Below the pieces are notes generated by a model. That model was not told where the DNA came from, did no database searches, and worked only from the letters and a program-made list of their open reading frames with translations. A stretch of 44,454 nucleotides of DNA, from positions 1 through 44,454 of IMG/VR virus record IMGVR_UViG_3300030107_006221. One strand, given 5' to 3'. The DNA is from a virus. Below are positions 7,852 through 16,097 of the stretch, one piece after another; position 1 is the stretch's first letter; each line of letters begins with the position of its first letter. The translations under genes and the position numbers were made by a program.

Positions 7852-10326
7852 TTATTGTCCTCCCGCATAACTTTTAGAAGCTTTCGCCACTCGACCATCG
7901 ATCAATTCTTTTAACGCCTTGCCTTTTATTTCAACGTAAACGTCACCAGTTTTGTTACCAGATACTTGACTCTTTATTGCATCAGCAACATCACCGATTG
8001 CTGTGCTGACTGAAGCCATGGTCATGTTCATATCACCAGCAGCCTGACCAGTGGTCATCAAGGCTAAATTTGCAATTGTTGACTGAACATCTGCTGTAAG
8101 CTCTTGTTTGGACGCTCTGAGACCGTGACCTATGGCTGAAAATGCTTGTTCTATCCGATCTCTGTTTTTCATTAAAACTTGCAGCTTTTCTGTTAAATCA
8201 GATATATCCTTGGCGTTTTCAATTAAACTGTTGGTGTCCATCATTGGTTTTGATGGTCTTTTTCCCAAGTTCGCAACTCCAACGGCTAACCCGGCGATTC
8301 CGGCGACCGCTGCACCCAACATCCAACCCAACGGGCCAGTCATTGTTAATTTTTTAGATGCTGACGCTAAAATCCTAACTGCAACAGCAAGACCAATGAT
8401 ACCACCGGCGAAAACGGTAAGACCCATAAACACTTCTTTGAACCCAACGCTGTATAGCTTCATCATCGTAATACCTTCAAACATGGTGTCCATCAATTTA
8501 GAAAAAGCCCATATAATTGCTGATACACCGATTGCAACGGGAAGAAATCCTTTTGCTAATCCCTTCATTGACACTCCAAGCGAAGAGACACCGGGGGCTG
8601 CACTAGCGGAGGCCGCACCAGTTAGTTTTATGGCACCAGCAATTGCACCGGCATTGGCAATAATTTTAAGAATAAAACCACCGATGGCGATACCAAGCAC
8701 TTTATATGGATTTTTCATAACCCAAGCGATAAACTTACCCAAGCCTTTAACAAAATCTTGAAATATTGGCAACAAATCTTTGTTTTCTATTGCGAATTCT
8801 GCCATTGCTAATTTCATTCGTGTCATAGCATCAACAGTGGCTAACATTCTATCGTTTAATTCGTCTTGTGTTTTCTTTTGTGCGGCTTGGTCCTTTTTTA
8901 GCTTATCATAAGCACTGGTGCTCATCCCTAAAATTTGATTTGCTTCGGCCATATTTTGAATGCCTAATTGGGCCGCAATAGCTTGTCTAGTGAATTTATC
9001 AAGATTTTTAAATTGAATACCTTGGGCCTGCATTCCTTGTATAACTGCTTTAACCCTCTCGTCGTGATCCATCATTTGTAAGTTCAAGCCAGAAAAGCTA
9101 GTTCCCAAAATTGCATTTAATTTTGCAGCAGTGCCAGCGGCATCAGAAAAAGTATCAAATTTGTTTGCAATACCCAATAGTGTTTCCACCTCAACAGAGG
9201 CAGCACCGGCCATAGCTGCAAGATTAGAAAATATTTTTGGTGCGCGGGACCCATACACAGCCAGCGTTCCCATCGCTTGGTTAAAGTTTCTTGTTATCTC
9301 GCCAGCACTCATTCCCAAAGCTTTACCTGATAAAGCGAGTTCTCTGGTCATTTCTTTTGCTTTTGTTTGTGTTACGCCAAGACTTTTGGATAATATTATA
9401 AAAGACCCAACAGCTTCTTGGCCGCTGACGCCGATTTGTTCAAGTCCTGCTACCATTCTAGCCAATTCGTTTTGTGTACCCACTGACATAGAATTAAATT
9501 CGGCCAAATTGGTTGCAAATGCTTCAAAACCTTTTCCAACTTTATCGGCTGTTAAGCCAAATTTTAAATTTGCCTTCGTTACGGATTGAATCTGAGTTTC
9601 ATACATTCTACCCATACCAGAGGCGGCTGCAAATGCGGATGCGGCTTTGTCAACAGCAATAATCTGCTCCAATGTTTGTTCTATGATTTTTGTTAATAAT
9701 GAGGTGCCTATATTGGCGGGACTTAACACAGTCATGAGGGATTTTCCAAGACCTCTAAGACCACCATCGCCCTTGGCTATCGCCAAAAGTTTGCCTATGG
9801 ACGCGGCGGCTTTGTTGCCGCCTTTGGAAACCAGACCCAAATGAGTTGCCATATCCTCAAACATCGGAGTGGCTTCTCTTAGTGCTTCTTCATAGGCTGG
9901 ACCAATGTTTTCCACTTCATCGACGTATTCCTTGGCACCTTCGGCAGCGGATCGATATGCTTCTTCTTCTTTTTTTAATTGCTGTATTCTTTCTATCTGT
10001 TGATTACTAGCGTCACTTTCCAATTTATGAAGATTTTCTCTGATTGATTTATAATCAGCTAGAATTTTTCTATTTGCATCCAAAGCGGCTAACGTATCTT
10101 TGCGAGATATGGCGTGCTTGGCTTCTGCTTGGGCCAGTTCTACGGTTTTTTTAAGATCCTCTTCTTTATAAGGCATTAAGTTCTTTAAAGCATCTATTTC
10201 AGCATTAATCTCATCAACCTTCGATTTTCTGCGTTCCTTGGCTAATTTTTCTGCTGCTGCTTTCTCTTGGGCTGCAATTTTTGCAGCCATTGCCTTTTTG
10301 CCTCTACCTTTTCTACCTCTGGCCAT
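7852..10326 (-). CDS. Tail tape measure protein, 824 aa
   Basis: An 824-residue protein with a Lys/Arg/Ala-rich N-terminus (MARGRKGRGKKAMAAK), a long coiled-coil region to about residue 150, an alpha-helical middle, and four hydrophobic segments between about residues 535 and 700 (for example KVLGIAIGGFILKII, FLPVAIGVSAIIWAF, VFAGGIIGLAVAVRI and GWMLGAAVAGIAGLAVG). This layout is typical of tape measure proteins, which set tail length, fill the tube lumen and are ejected before DNA. T4 gp29 is about 590 residues. At roughly 0.15 nm per residue this protein would predict a tail near 120 nm. It lies after the chaperone pair and before baseplate genes, the usual tape-measure position. Confidence 0.8.
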   Translation of the reverse strand: MARGRKGRGKKAMAAKIAAQEKAAAEKLAKERRKSKVDEINAEIDALKNLMPYKEEDLKKTVELAQAEAKHAISRKDTLAALDANRKILADYKSIRENLHKLESDASNQQIERIQQLKKEEEAYRSAAEGAKEYVDEVENIGPAYEEALREATPMFEDMATHLGLVSKGGNKAAASIGKLLAIAKGDGGLRGLGKSLMTVLSPANIGTSLLTKIIEQTLEQIIAVDKAASAFAAASGMGRMYETQIQSVTKANLKFGLTADKVGKGFEAFATNLAEFNSMSVGTQNELARMVAGLEQIGVSGQEAVGSFIILSKSLGVTQTKAKEMTRELALSGKALGMSAGEITRNFNQAMGTLAVYGSRAPKIFSNLAAMAGAASVEVETLLGIANKFDTFSDAAGTAAKLNAILGTSFSGLNLQMMDHDERVKAVIQGMQAQGIQFKNLDKFTRQAIAAQLGIQNMAEANQILGMSTSAYDKLKKDQAAQKKTQDELNDRMLATVDAMTRMKLAMAEFAIENKDLLPIFQDFVKGLGKFIAWVMKNPYKVLGIAIGGFILKIIANAGAIAGAIKLTGAASASAAPGVSSLGVSMKGLAKGFLPVAIGVSAIIWAFSKLMDTMFEGITMMKLYSVGFKEVFMGLTVFAGGIIGLAVAVRILASASKKLTMTGPLGWMLGAAVAGIAGLAVGVANLGKRPSKPMMDTNSLIENAKDISDLTEKLQVLMKNRDRIEQAFSAIGHGLRASKQELTADVQSTIANLALMTTGQAAGDMNMTMASVSTAIGDVADAIKSQVSGNKTGDVYVEIKGKALKELIDGRVAKASKSYAGGQ

Positions 10327-10329
10327 TTA

Positions 10330-10680
10330 TTATTCCTCGTCTTTGAAGGGCCACAGTAAGCCTGTGTTGCTTTCAAAGTTGTCCACCGCCGTGTTTAAAA
10401 TTTCTCTTGCTTTAACAGTTTGCATATGTTCTTTTCCATATTGTGAAAAAGCATCAAGATACTCCTTTTCAGCAACGATTGCTTGGGCATAAGATTTAAC
10501 GTCTTTGTGTTTTCCGCGAATAACAAATTTTGGATTTGAAACTTCTTCTTCATTGACATTCGCGACCACTTGAACATCGTCGCCATACATCAGCTTTAAA
10601 AGAGTTTTAGACCATGCTCCTAGCATTTCCATGTATGTCTCTTTAAGAAGTTTTCTTTCCGATAAATCAATTACTAACAT
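10330..10680 (-). CDS. Unknown small protein upstream of tape measure
   Basis: A 116-residue, mainly helical, acidic protein starting MLVIDLSERKLLKETYMEM and ending WPFKDEE. Its ATG at 10680 follows GGGGAG, with an ACTATTTA box 25 nt upstream and a terminator just before that, so it is the first gene of the tape-measure/baseplate operon. It stops three bases before the tape measure begins. There is no membrane segment. It may be a tail-assembly factor by position, but I do not recognise the family. Confidence 0.65.
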   Translation of the reverse strand: MLVIDLSERKLLKETYMEMLGAWSKTLLKLMYGDDVQVVANVNEEEVSNPKFVIRGKHKDVKSYAQAIVAEKEYLDAFSQYGKEHMQTVKAREILNTAVDNFESNTGLLWPFKDEE

Positions 10681-10704
10681 ATAAATTTTCTCCCCAATTA
10701 CAAA

Positions 10705-10712
10705 TAAATAGT
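10705..10712 (-). promoter_or_regulatory. ACTATTTA box, candidate late promoter for tape measure/baseplate operon
   Basis: Minus-strand ACTATTTA followed by TT lies between the terminator ending the gp26/gp51 operon and the start of the 116-residue gene. It is one of the recurrent intergenic boxes, and the box-to-ATG distance is about 24 nt. The promoter role is inferred from recurrence and position. Confidence 0.55.
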
Positions 10713-10714
10713 TT

Positions 10715-10743
10715 TAATAAAAAAATGCCCCAAAGGGCATTAT
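10715..10743 (-). terminator. Rho-independent terminator after gp51-like gene
   Basis: The minus strand carries the stem ATGCCC/GGGCAT with loop CTTT-type bases (stem plus loop at 10725-10740), followed directly by seven T residues (10719-10725). It overlaps the end of the gp51-like frame and closes the sheath/tube/chaperone operon. Confidence 0.85.
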
Positions 10744-10929
10744 TTATCTTCGCTTATAAGCCTTATCTAATTCGGCTTTTTCTTCTTTGAAATGTTTTTG
10801 CAACCTTTTTAAGAACCACAGTCGCAAGCCAACTGGTAGATTGTAAGCCTCCATAAAAGACCAACCACCATGATGTTTCAAGAGGAAAAACTGCTCATAA
10901 GTTGCCTCAATATATTGATCACTCAGGCC
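10744..10929 (-). CDS. 51: gp51-like tail/baseplate assembly factor, likely made as frameshift extension of gp26-like protein
   Basis: Sixty-one codons beginning GLSDQYIEATYEQFF and containing HHGGWSFMEAYNLPVGLR, then a charged helix ending KAYKRR. The pattern 'short helical protein with ...EAYNLPV...' is what I recognise from gp51-like proteins downstream of gp26 in T4-type phages (T4 order 26-51). No ATG or well-placed start precedes it: the frame upstream opens only at a TTG (11001) deep in the upstream gene. Its first codon lies right after the run of seven T residues where the upstream gene is in another frame. I therefore suggest it is reached by a +1 (or -2) ribosomal frameshift from the gp26-like gene. 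Independent initiation at the TTG is the alternative. Confidence 0.6.
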   Translation of the reverse strand, partial: GLSDQYIEATYEQFFLLKHHGGWSFMEAYNLPVGLRLWFLKRLQKHFKEEKAELDKAYKRR

Positions 10930-11767
10930 AAAAAAAGTCCGCCCCGAAGGGCACCTCCAATTCTTGCTCAAAGCCGCATTCGGTACAAGAATATTGATCA
11001 ATAACTTTTACATCTGGGTTGGCGATTTTATAACAGCTTCTGAAAAACCTAGAATCTCGCGTAGGCATATTATCTACAAACCTGTTTATAACACTTTGGT
11101 CTGCATGTCCTTGGACTGAAACAATCATTCTTTTATATTGATCTGTCAAAGCAGTTTCAGTCGCAGACCCTTTCGCTTTATTTGTGATTAATTTTGTCAA
11201 ATAAGCCTCATCTTCACCAGTCAAAAGCCTAAAATCCACGGTGAACTTAGATAATGGCATAATAATACTAAAATTGCCATCGCCTGTTTTTGTCAAATTC
11301 ATTTTTTCATCAACTTGTGATTCATTAACAAATGTCTTGTTCAAATCAAAAGTAACCTCAGAAGAGTGACCACAAGATGGACAATTAATTTTTGTAATAT
11401 AATCTGAGCCATACCCCGATATGCGCGAAGCAATTACAATTGCATTTCTGTCTCCTACCAATAGCGATGAAGCTTTGATATTTTTATCAACTATAATGTT
11501 TTCTAGAAACCTTTCTAATGCGATACCCTTTTTTAAAAGAGTTTTTGATGTCAACAGATCTTCATCTTTTGCTGTCATATACCTTATTTCAATTGTATCT
11601 TTACCATGCATAGGGTGCGTTGAAGCATATCCTATACCTTTCGACGGCAAATCAACAAATTCGGTTGGAGCAACGAAGTGCATTGGACTTTGGACATTCG
11701 CTGTTTCTGTTGTTGGAGCTTCTGCTTGTGGAACTGCTCCCATTCGTTCCATATTGTTTCTACTCAA
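10919..11767 (-). CDS. 26: gp26-like baseplate hub assembly/chaperone protein with zinc ribbon
   Basis: A 282-residue protein. Two CxxC pairs (C129-C132 in CPSCGH, C261-C264 in CTECGF) look like a split zinc ribbon. The N-terminal third is rich in Pro/Ala/Thr, followed by a helical domain (TAKDEDLLTSKTLLKKGIA) typical of phage tail-assembly chaperones. The best start is TTG at 11767, which has GAGGTG about six bases upstream. The first ATG (11752) is too far from it. The order tube, gp26-like, gp51-like, tape measure fits the tail-assembly chaperone slot of long-tailed phages and T4 gp26-gp51. The gene ends TTT TTT TGG CCT GAG TGA, overlapping the gp51-like frame. Confidence 0.65.
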   Translation of the reverse strand: MSRNNMERMGAVPQAEAPTTETANVQSPMHFVAPTEFVDLPSKGIGYASTHPMHGKDTIEIRYMTAKDEDLLTSKTLLKKGIALERFLENIIVDKNIKASSLLVGDRNAIVIASRISGYGSDYITKINCPSCGHSSEVTFDLNKTFVNESQVDEKMNLTKTGDGNFSIIMPLSKFTVDFRLLTGEDEAYLTKLITNKAKGSATETALTDQYKRMIVSVQGHADQSVINRFVDNMPTRDSRFFRSCYKIANPDVKVIDQYSCTECGFEQELEVPFGADFFWPE

Positions 11768-11784
11768 TTTTCACCTCTTTAAAA

Positions 11785-12495
11785 TTATTTTTTCTGTGCG
11801 TTGGTTGCTGTTTTTTCTATTGTTGCATAATCATAAGTAATGGTTATATCTATTGAAACTAAATCATCAACACTATAATCTAGTTTACCATAATTAACTC
11901 CCGAAACATATGAATTTACAAGAATCCACTTTCTCAGTGTAGTTCCTTTGTCTGTTAGCTGTTCGATAATAATATTATTAGCTTGGGCCATGTCTGCATC
12001 AAGACCTGCTATTTTTAATCTTTTAGCTTCATCTATTTCGGCTTTTTTATCTTTTATTTTTTTATCCTGTTCATTAGAAAAGACATTTCTATTTGCACCT
12101 TCTTCTCTTTTTTCGTCTCCGACCTCTTTTTCAAATTTTGCCATTTCTTCCGTCGCGGCTTCCTCTATTTTTTTAAGGGCGGCATCTCGCACACTGGGGT
12201 TTAATACTTTCGACAAACCATTTATTTGAACGCCGGAGTCGAAGCCGCGAGTTGCCAGAGTCTTTTGAATCTGATCTACTGAGTCTTCAACGTCTACAAC
12301 ATTAATTACAACATCGTTCCAAGTTGCAACGCCGGGATACTTAAACTTTTGGTTTACCAATAAGAGTTCAGTTGTATCAACATCAAATGAAGGAAGGTCC
12401 ACAGAATTTGCATACCACCAATTAACGCCAGCGGGCCCTAATTTAAATCTATATTGTCTCGCTGGTTGTAAATTGGCACTACTCCAAAAAGCCAT
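11785..12495 (-). CDS. Second tail-tube (gp19-like) protein with coiled-coil insertion
   Basis: A 236-residue paralogue of the tube protein just upstream: both begin M(A/T)FWS(S/N)A and share YRFK, WW, LPSF/LPSY, PG and a C-terminal part with (F/Y)G(S/K)LDYS followed by DDL. Between the two halves (about residues 100-185) it carries a Lys/Glu/Ala-rich helical insert absent from its partner. T4 gp19 (163 residues) forms the tail tube. A longer paralogue could be a tube-initiator or terminal ring, or decorate the tube. The gene is 13 bases after its partner, in the same operon. Confidence 0.7.
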   Translation of the reverse strand: MAFWSSANLQPARQYRFKLGPAGVNWWYANSVDLPSFDVDTTELLLVNQKFKYPGVATWNDVVINVVDVEDSVDQIQKTLATRGFDSGVQINGLSKVLNPSVRDAALKKIEEAATEEMAKFEKEVGDEKREEGANRNVFSNEQDKKIKDKKAEIDEAKRLKIAGLDADMAQANNIIIEQLTDKGTTLRKWILVNSYVSGVNYGKLDYSVDDLVSIDITITYDYATIEKTATNAQKK

Positions 12496-12508
12496 CTATT
12501 TCTCCCGC

Positions 12509-13072
12509 TTAAACAGTTTGCGGTTTAAAGACTGTTCCACCGGCACCGGCGACGCCAGTAGTGCACTCAGCCCAATCATAACGCATAGTCAATTCAAGTT
12601 CTTTTAAATCATCATTAGAATAATCTAGCGAACCAAACGAAGCAGCTTGAATAAAAGTATTTTTCAATTCCCAAGACTCAACGGACTCGCCATCAGCATT
12701 AAGAACATCAATTTTAACCACTCCCAAACCATTTGCATTAGCCTTGTTCTTTGATAGTGTTGGTTTTTTGGCACCCGTATTTGCATCGGCTGGGACGATA
12801 TAACCAGCGGTCACCAACATATCATTCAACAACTTTGCAGCATCAGGTGAGATCGGATCAACCAAGGTCATAGCCACAGTTGACCATGATACTCTACCGG
12901 GAAAGTAATATTTATTATCCATGTGGTTGTGCTCGGTTTCAGAAACCTCGTAAGAAGGAAGGGTGACAGTTTTAGCCCACCACATAAGTGACTGATCACC
13001 AAAAGCGTTCATTGTAATTTTAAATCTATAATTTCTTTTCGCCTCTAATGTGGCATTACTCCAAAATGTCAT
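12509..13072 (-). CDS. 19: Tail tube protein (gp19)
   Basis: A 187-residue protein beginning MTFWSNATLEAKRNYRFK. It has the typical tube-protein layout: N-terminal beta strands, MWWAKTVTLPSYEVSE, a PGRVSW segment, and a C-terminal part with SFGSLDYSNDDLKELELTM. This matches T4-type gp19, the hexameric inner tail tube through which DNA passes. Slightly longer than T4 gp19 (163 residues). It is encoded directly after the sheath gene, as in T4 (18-19), with AAGGAG upstream of ATG 13072. Confidence 0.85.
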   Translation of the reverse strand: MTFWSNATLEAKRNYRFKITMNAFGDQSLMWWAKTVTLPSYEVSETEHNHMDNKYYFPGRVSWSTVAMTLVDPISPDAAKLLNDMLVTAGYIVPADANTGAKKPTLSKNKANANGLGVVKIDVLNADGESVESWELKNTFIQAASFGSLDYSNDDLKELELTMRYDWAECTTGVAGAGGTVFKPQTV

Positions 13073-13097
13073 TATTTATTTTCTCCTTATTATAACT

Positions 13098-13105
13098 TAA
13101 TTAGT
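13098..13105 (-). promoter_or_regulatory. Variant late-promoter-like box (ACTAATTA)
   Basis: Minus-strand ACTAATTA, one mismatch from the ACTATTTA box, lies in the gap between sheath and tube genes about 26 nt before the tube ATG. A separate TATAAT occurs at 13089-13094 but has no convincing -35. It may boost tube expression. Confidence 0.3.
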
Positions 13106-13112
13106 TGTTGGT

Positions 13113-16037
13113 CTAGAATTCTACGCCGCTTTTTGTTATGATGAAGTCGATTGCAATAAATTCAATTGCTCTCGCAGGTTTAACAAAGATTTTAGCATAC
13201 ATGATATTCTGATCTACCAAGTCAGGGGTAGTAGTGGTCTCATCTAAAACAATTTTAAATTCTGTAATACCAAGACGGGCTTGAACATCAGTCAGAATCA
13301 AATCTGCTCTTGACTTAAATCGTGTAAAAGTAGAATCAACATTCTGATCAAACAGGATTGTATCAGCAATCGCTCCAATTTTCTTTTTAAGGAAAATCAT
13401 CAATCTTCTAACATTAATTCGATCCAACGCAGACGGTGTTTGTTGAAGTGTTTTCTGTCCGAAGATAACGATTTCTCCGATAGCGGGGAATCTCGCAACT
13501 GGGTTTACATTCAATTCATACAATTCATCTCGATCGGCCTTAGAAAGGTTTTTCCAAGTACCAACGACGCGAGGACCATCATTTCCTCCGAGAATTGATA
13601 TACCGCCTCGGTTGAAGCCAGCGGGGGCGAACCATGGCCCATCTGAATTAGCGTCTGAAAATGCCAATGCGCCTGCGGCAGCAACGGTGGCCGGTGCTAT
13701 AAAGATGTCTCCATTGCCGGAAAGTGTATCTCTCATTCGAACTCTTGGGTAATAAGTAGCAGCATAACTAGTGTTTAGATCTCTGGACCTAGCGGTTGCC
13801 AAGGCAGTTGAAAGAGAACCACCGGTTCTTGTGCCACTATTTTCATAAGTCTCTAAGTAGTCGTCGTTAAGATCGATAAGAGCTAATGCATCTCCACGAT
13901 CTTCGACAGCCGACATTAATTTGTCACTTAAAGCTGCGTTCGTTAAGTCAGGAATAGCCACAACATCATATTTAACTACTTCACTGTCTGAAACGGCGTC
14001 AATAGCTTTTGAAATTGAATAGTATGGAGAACTAGTTGTCTCTGATTTGCCTGATAACACTTGCGAATTCGAAAATGGATTTATTCTTGTTACATCAAAT
14101 CCATCAAATCCGCCGAACAGTGGTAGAGCAAATTGTCTAACGCTACTGGTCAACAAAGCATTGGTTCCCTCGTTGGCAACAAGTGAATCACCGGAACCCA
14201 ACGAACCAGAAACCCAATAATATTTGCCCGAAGCCTTTCTAACATCATCTAATGAAAACACAAATGAATGCTGGGTTGCATTGCTTGTCGAATGAAGATC
14301 AATTCCGCCACCTTGGTATCTCAAAAGATCAATATAGCTTCTATCAGCAAGAATATTTTTTGAGTTTTTAGATGAAAATTTATGTCTCAAACCAAACATG
14401 TCTTTTGAGCTATAATTTACTCCCGACTTGTTGGTCGATTGTTCTGATAATTTTAATCTTGGAAATGTAAATGATGCTGTCAATTGATTAATCGAAGCAC
14501 TAATAAATGAGTTTTCAGTACCTCCCCAATAAGAAGTTGTTTGTGCTGCTCCAACAACATATGCATTAACCATGGCAGTAGAGCCGGATACAGTAGTTGA
14601 TAAAGGATATAATCTTCCGTCATCTGGGACAGCATCGGTGTCTTCGTCGTGATTTGTTATTAAAATTGAAAACCCTTTTGGTTGAGCAGGGCCGAAGAAA
14701 CCGAACGGCAATGCATATGCATCATCGTTTGTTTCAAATTCAGAAGACATTTCAACACGAACATAATCTGAATTATTCACATATTCGCCGTATAATTCAT
14801 ATCTTTCGTTGGCATTGCTCCAAGTTTGGTATTGTGTACCGATTTTTTTAGCAACGAAGTTTTCAGATGATTCTTCAAGATTTAAGTTTGAAAACTGTTC
14901 CACAACATCACCAGCAGAGTTGCGAACTTTGACTGTGAATGAGGAATTAGGGTTTTTAACCGTTCCTAATTGCAAATCTTCAATTGTAATATAATAATTT
15001 CTTTCAAAATATTCTCCTTCACTTAAAGACACCAAGCGAAAGAGTTTTTTGTTCTGATCAACCGGCAATGCTTTATTAGAAACAGGTTCTGGGTTTCGAT
15101 TAATGATCCAGCCTGTTTTTGAAGGGGTTGCCACAGCTTTGTGATATAATAGGTTATTTGTAGCAGCAGAGCCCGATGCAAGAGGAAGCAACATGGCATA
15201 TTGTTCACCAGACGTTGTTTTTACGTTGGTAACCAAACGGTGAACCGCTTCTTCAAAAACTTCTCCAACCCAATAATTTTTATTCAAACCAGAAGCAAAT
15301 TGAGATGAAATTACTCGGTGCGGGTTTGTATTTAATACATTTCTAATATACCCATCTTTCTTGTCTGGGTCAAAGTGAAAGACCAATGTTTCATTTGGAG
15401 CATAAGGCACATCACTAGTGGTATTTATGTCCAATCTAAATGTTCCGGGCGTTGAAGCATCCGATATTGATTTAATCAAGGTTCCAGCGGAAGAAGTGGT
15501 ATGTCCTGTTCCACCAGCTACGGTGCCGCTCAAACTCAAAGAGGAGCCGGTTGCATATAAAATAGCCGCCAATGTTCCATCAATGTTTGCGCCAGCGGCA
15601 CCTGATGGCATCAAAAACAAGCCGTAAGCAGTTCCATTTGCACTTGGTGACAAATCAAACGCAGCACCACCTAGATCCCAACCTGCTTCGCCAGCAGTTG
15701 TAGCATTAGCGTCTTGCTCACCAAGGAGCCTCACAAAAGTAACAGGGGAAGTATTAGACGCTAACCAAGCTTGGGCAGCATACGTTGCATATGTTGGCCC
15801 TTGGTTATTACCATCTCGCCACACATCACTGTTGATGGTTCCTTTTCCACTAATTGGTTTTCCAAAAACATCAATAAAATTTTCTAAACTACTAATCTTA
15901 ACTGGCTTAAGGGCTGGACCTGATCGGGCCCTTCCAATGAGCAATAATCCATCTTCTTCCAAGGGTGTTTCCAGCTTACTTTGATCAACTTCTGTGATCT
16001 GGACACCGGGGGAAACAAAATCAAACTTTCTAGGCAT
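13113..16037 (-). CDS. 18: Tail sheath protein (gp18), enlarged
   Basis: A 974-residue protein. The N-terminus (MPRKFDFVSPGVQITEVDQS) and C-terminal part (GPWFAPAGFNRGG, then LNVNPVARFPAIGEIVIFGQ, RINVRRLMIFLKK, and a terminal AIEFIAIDFIITKSGVEF) are hallmarks of T4-type contractile sheath. T4 gp18 is 659 residues. The excess lies in the middle (about residues 90-640), probably extra surface domains. The conserved ends form the core fold that links sheath subunits, while variable domains project outward. The gene starts at ATG 16037 with GGAGAG upstream and an ACTATTTA box 34 nt upstream. Confidence 0.9.
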   Translation of the reverse strand: MPRKFDFVSPGVQITEVDQSKLETPLEEDGLLLIGRARSGPALKPVKISSLENFIDVFGKPISGKGTINSDVWRDGNNQGPTYATYAAQAWLASNTSPVTFVRLLGEQDANATTAGEAGWDLGGAAFDLSPSANGTAYGLFLMPSGAAGANIDGTLAAILYATGSSLSLSGTVAGGTGHTTSSAGTLIKSISDASTPGTFRLDINTTSDVPYAPNETLVFHFDPDKKDGYIRNVLNTNPHRVISSQFASGLNKNYWVGEVFEEAVHRLVTNVKTTSGEQYAMLLPLASGSAATNNLLYHKAVATPSKTGWIINRNPEPVSNKALPVDQNKKLFRLVSLSEGEYFERNYYITIEDLQLGTVKNPNSSFTVKVRNSAGDVVEQFSNLNLEESSENFVAKKIGTQYQTWSNANERYELYGEYVNNSDYVRVEMSSEFETNDDAYALPFGFFGPAQPKGFSILITNHDEDTDAVPDDGRLYPLSTTVSGSTAMVNAYVVGAAQTTSYWGGTENSFISASINQLTASFTFPRLKLSEQSTNKSGVNYSSKDMFGLRHKFSSKNSKNILADRSYIDLLRYQGGGIDLHSTSNATQHSFVFSLDDVRKASGKYYWVSGSLGSGDSLVANEGTNALLTSSVRQFALPLFGGFDGFDVTRINPFSNSQVLSGKSETTSSPYYSISKAIDAVSDSEVVKYDVVAIPDLTNAALSDKLMSAVEDRGDALALIDLNDDYLETYENSGTRTGGSLSTALATARSRDLNTSYAATYYPRVRMRDTLSGNGDIFIAPATVAAAGALAFSDANSDGPWFAPAGFNRGGISILGGNDGPRVVGTWKNLSKADRDELYELNVNPVARFPAIGEIVIFGQKTLQQTPSALDRINVRRLMIFLKKKIGAIADTILFDQNVDSTFTRFKSRADLILTDVQARLGITEFKIVLDETTTTPDLVDQNIMYAKIFVKPARAIEFIAIDFIITKSGVEF

Positions 16038-16070
16038 TAAAATACTCTCCTTTAAATATATTATTCACAG

Positions 16071-16078
16071 TAAATAGT
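16071..16078 (-). promoter_or_regulatory. ACTATTTA box, candidate late promoter for tail sheath operon
   Basis: Minus-strand ACTATTTACT sits in the 60-base gap between the gp15-like gene and the sheath gene, about 34 nt before the sheath ATG. It belongs to the recurrent set and suggests separate transcription of sheath and tube. Confidence 0.6.
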
Positions 16079-16097
16079 ATTGTTTTGACCTAAAATC

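Noticed and set aside
8132-8761. Plus-strand frame of 209 codons
   Set aside because: It is antisense to the tape measure gene, Ala/Pro-rich as expected for the complement of Ala/Gly codons, and has no ribosome binding site or related gene context.
10937-10962. GCCC-TTCG-GGGC hairpin followed by seven T residues as a terminator
   Set aside because: The stem has only four pairs, four bases separate it from the T run, and translation of the gp51-like frame continues. A real terminator lies at 10715-10743.
13089-13105. Sigma70 promoter before the tube gene
   Set aside because: TATAAT is present but the sequence 17 nt upstream has only about half of the -35 consensus.
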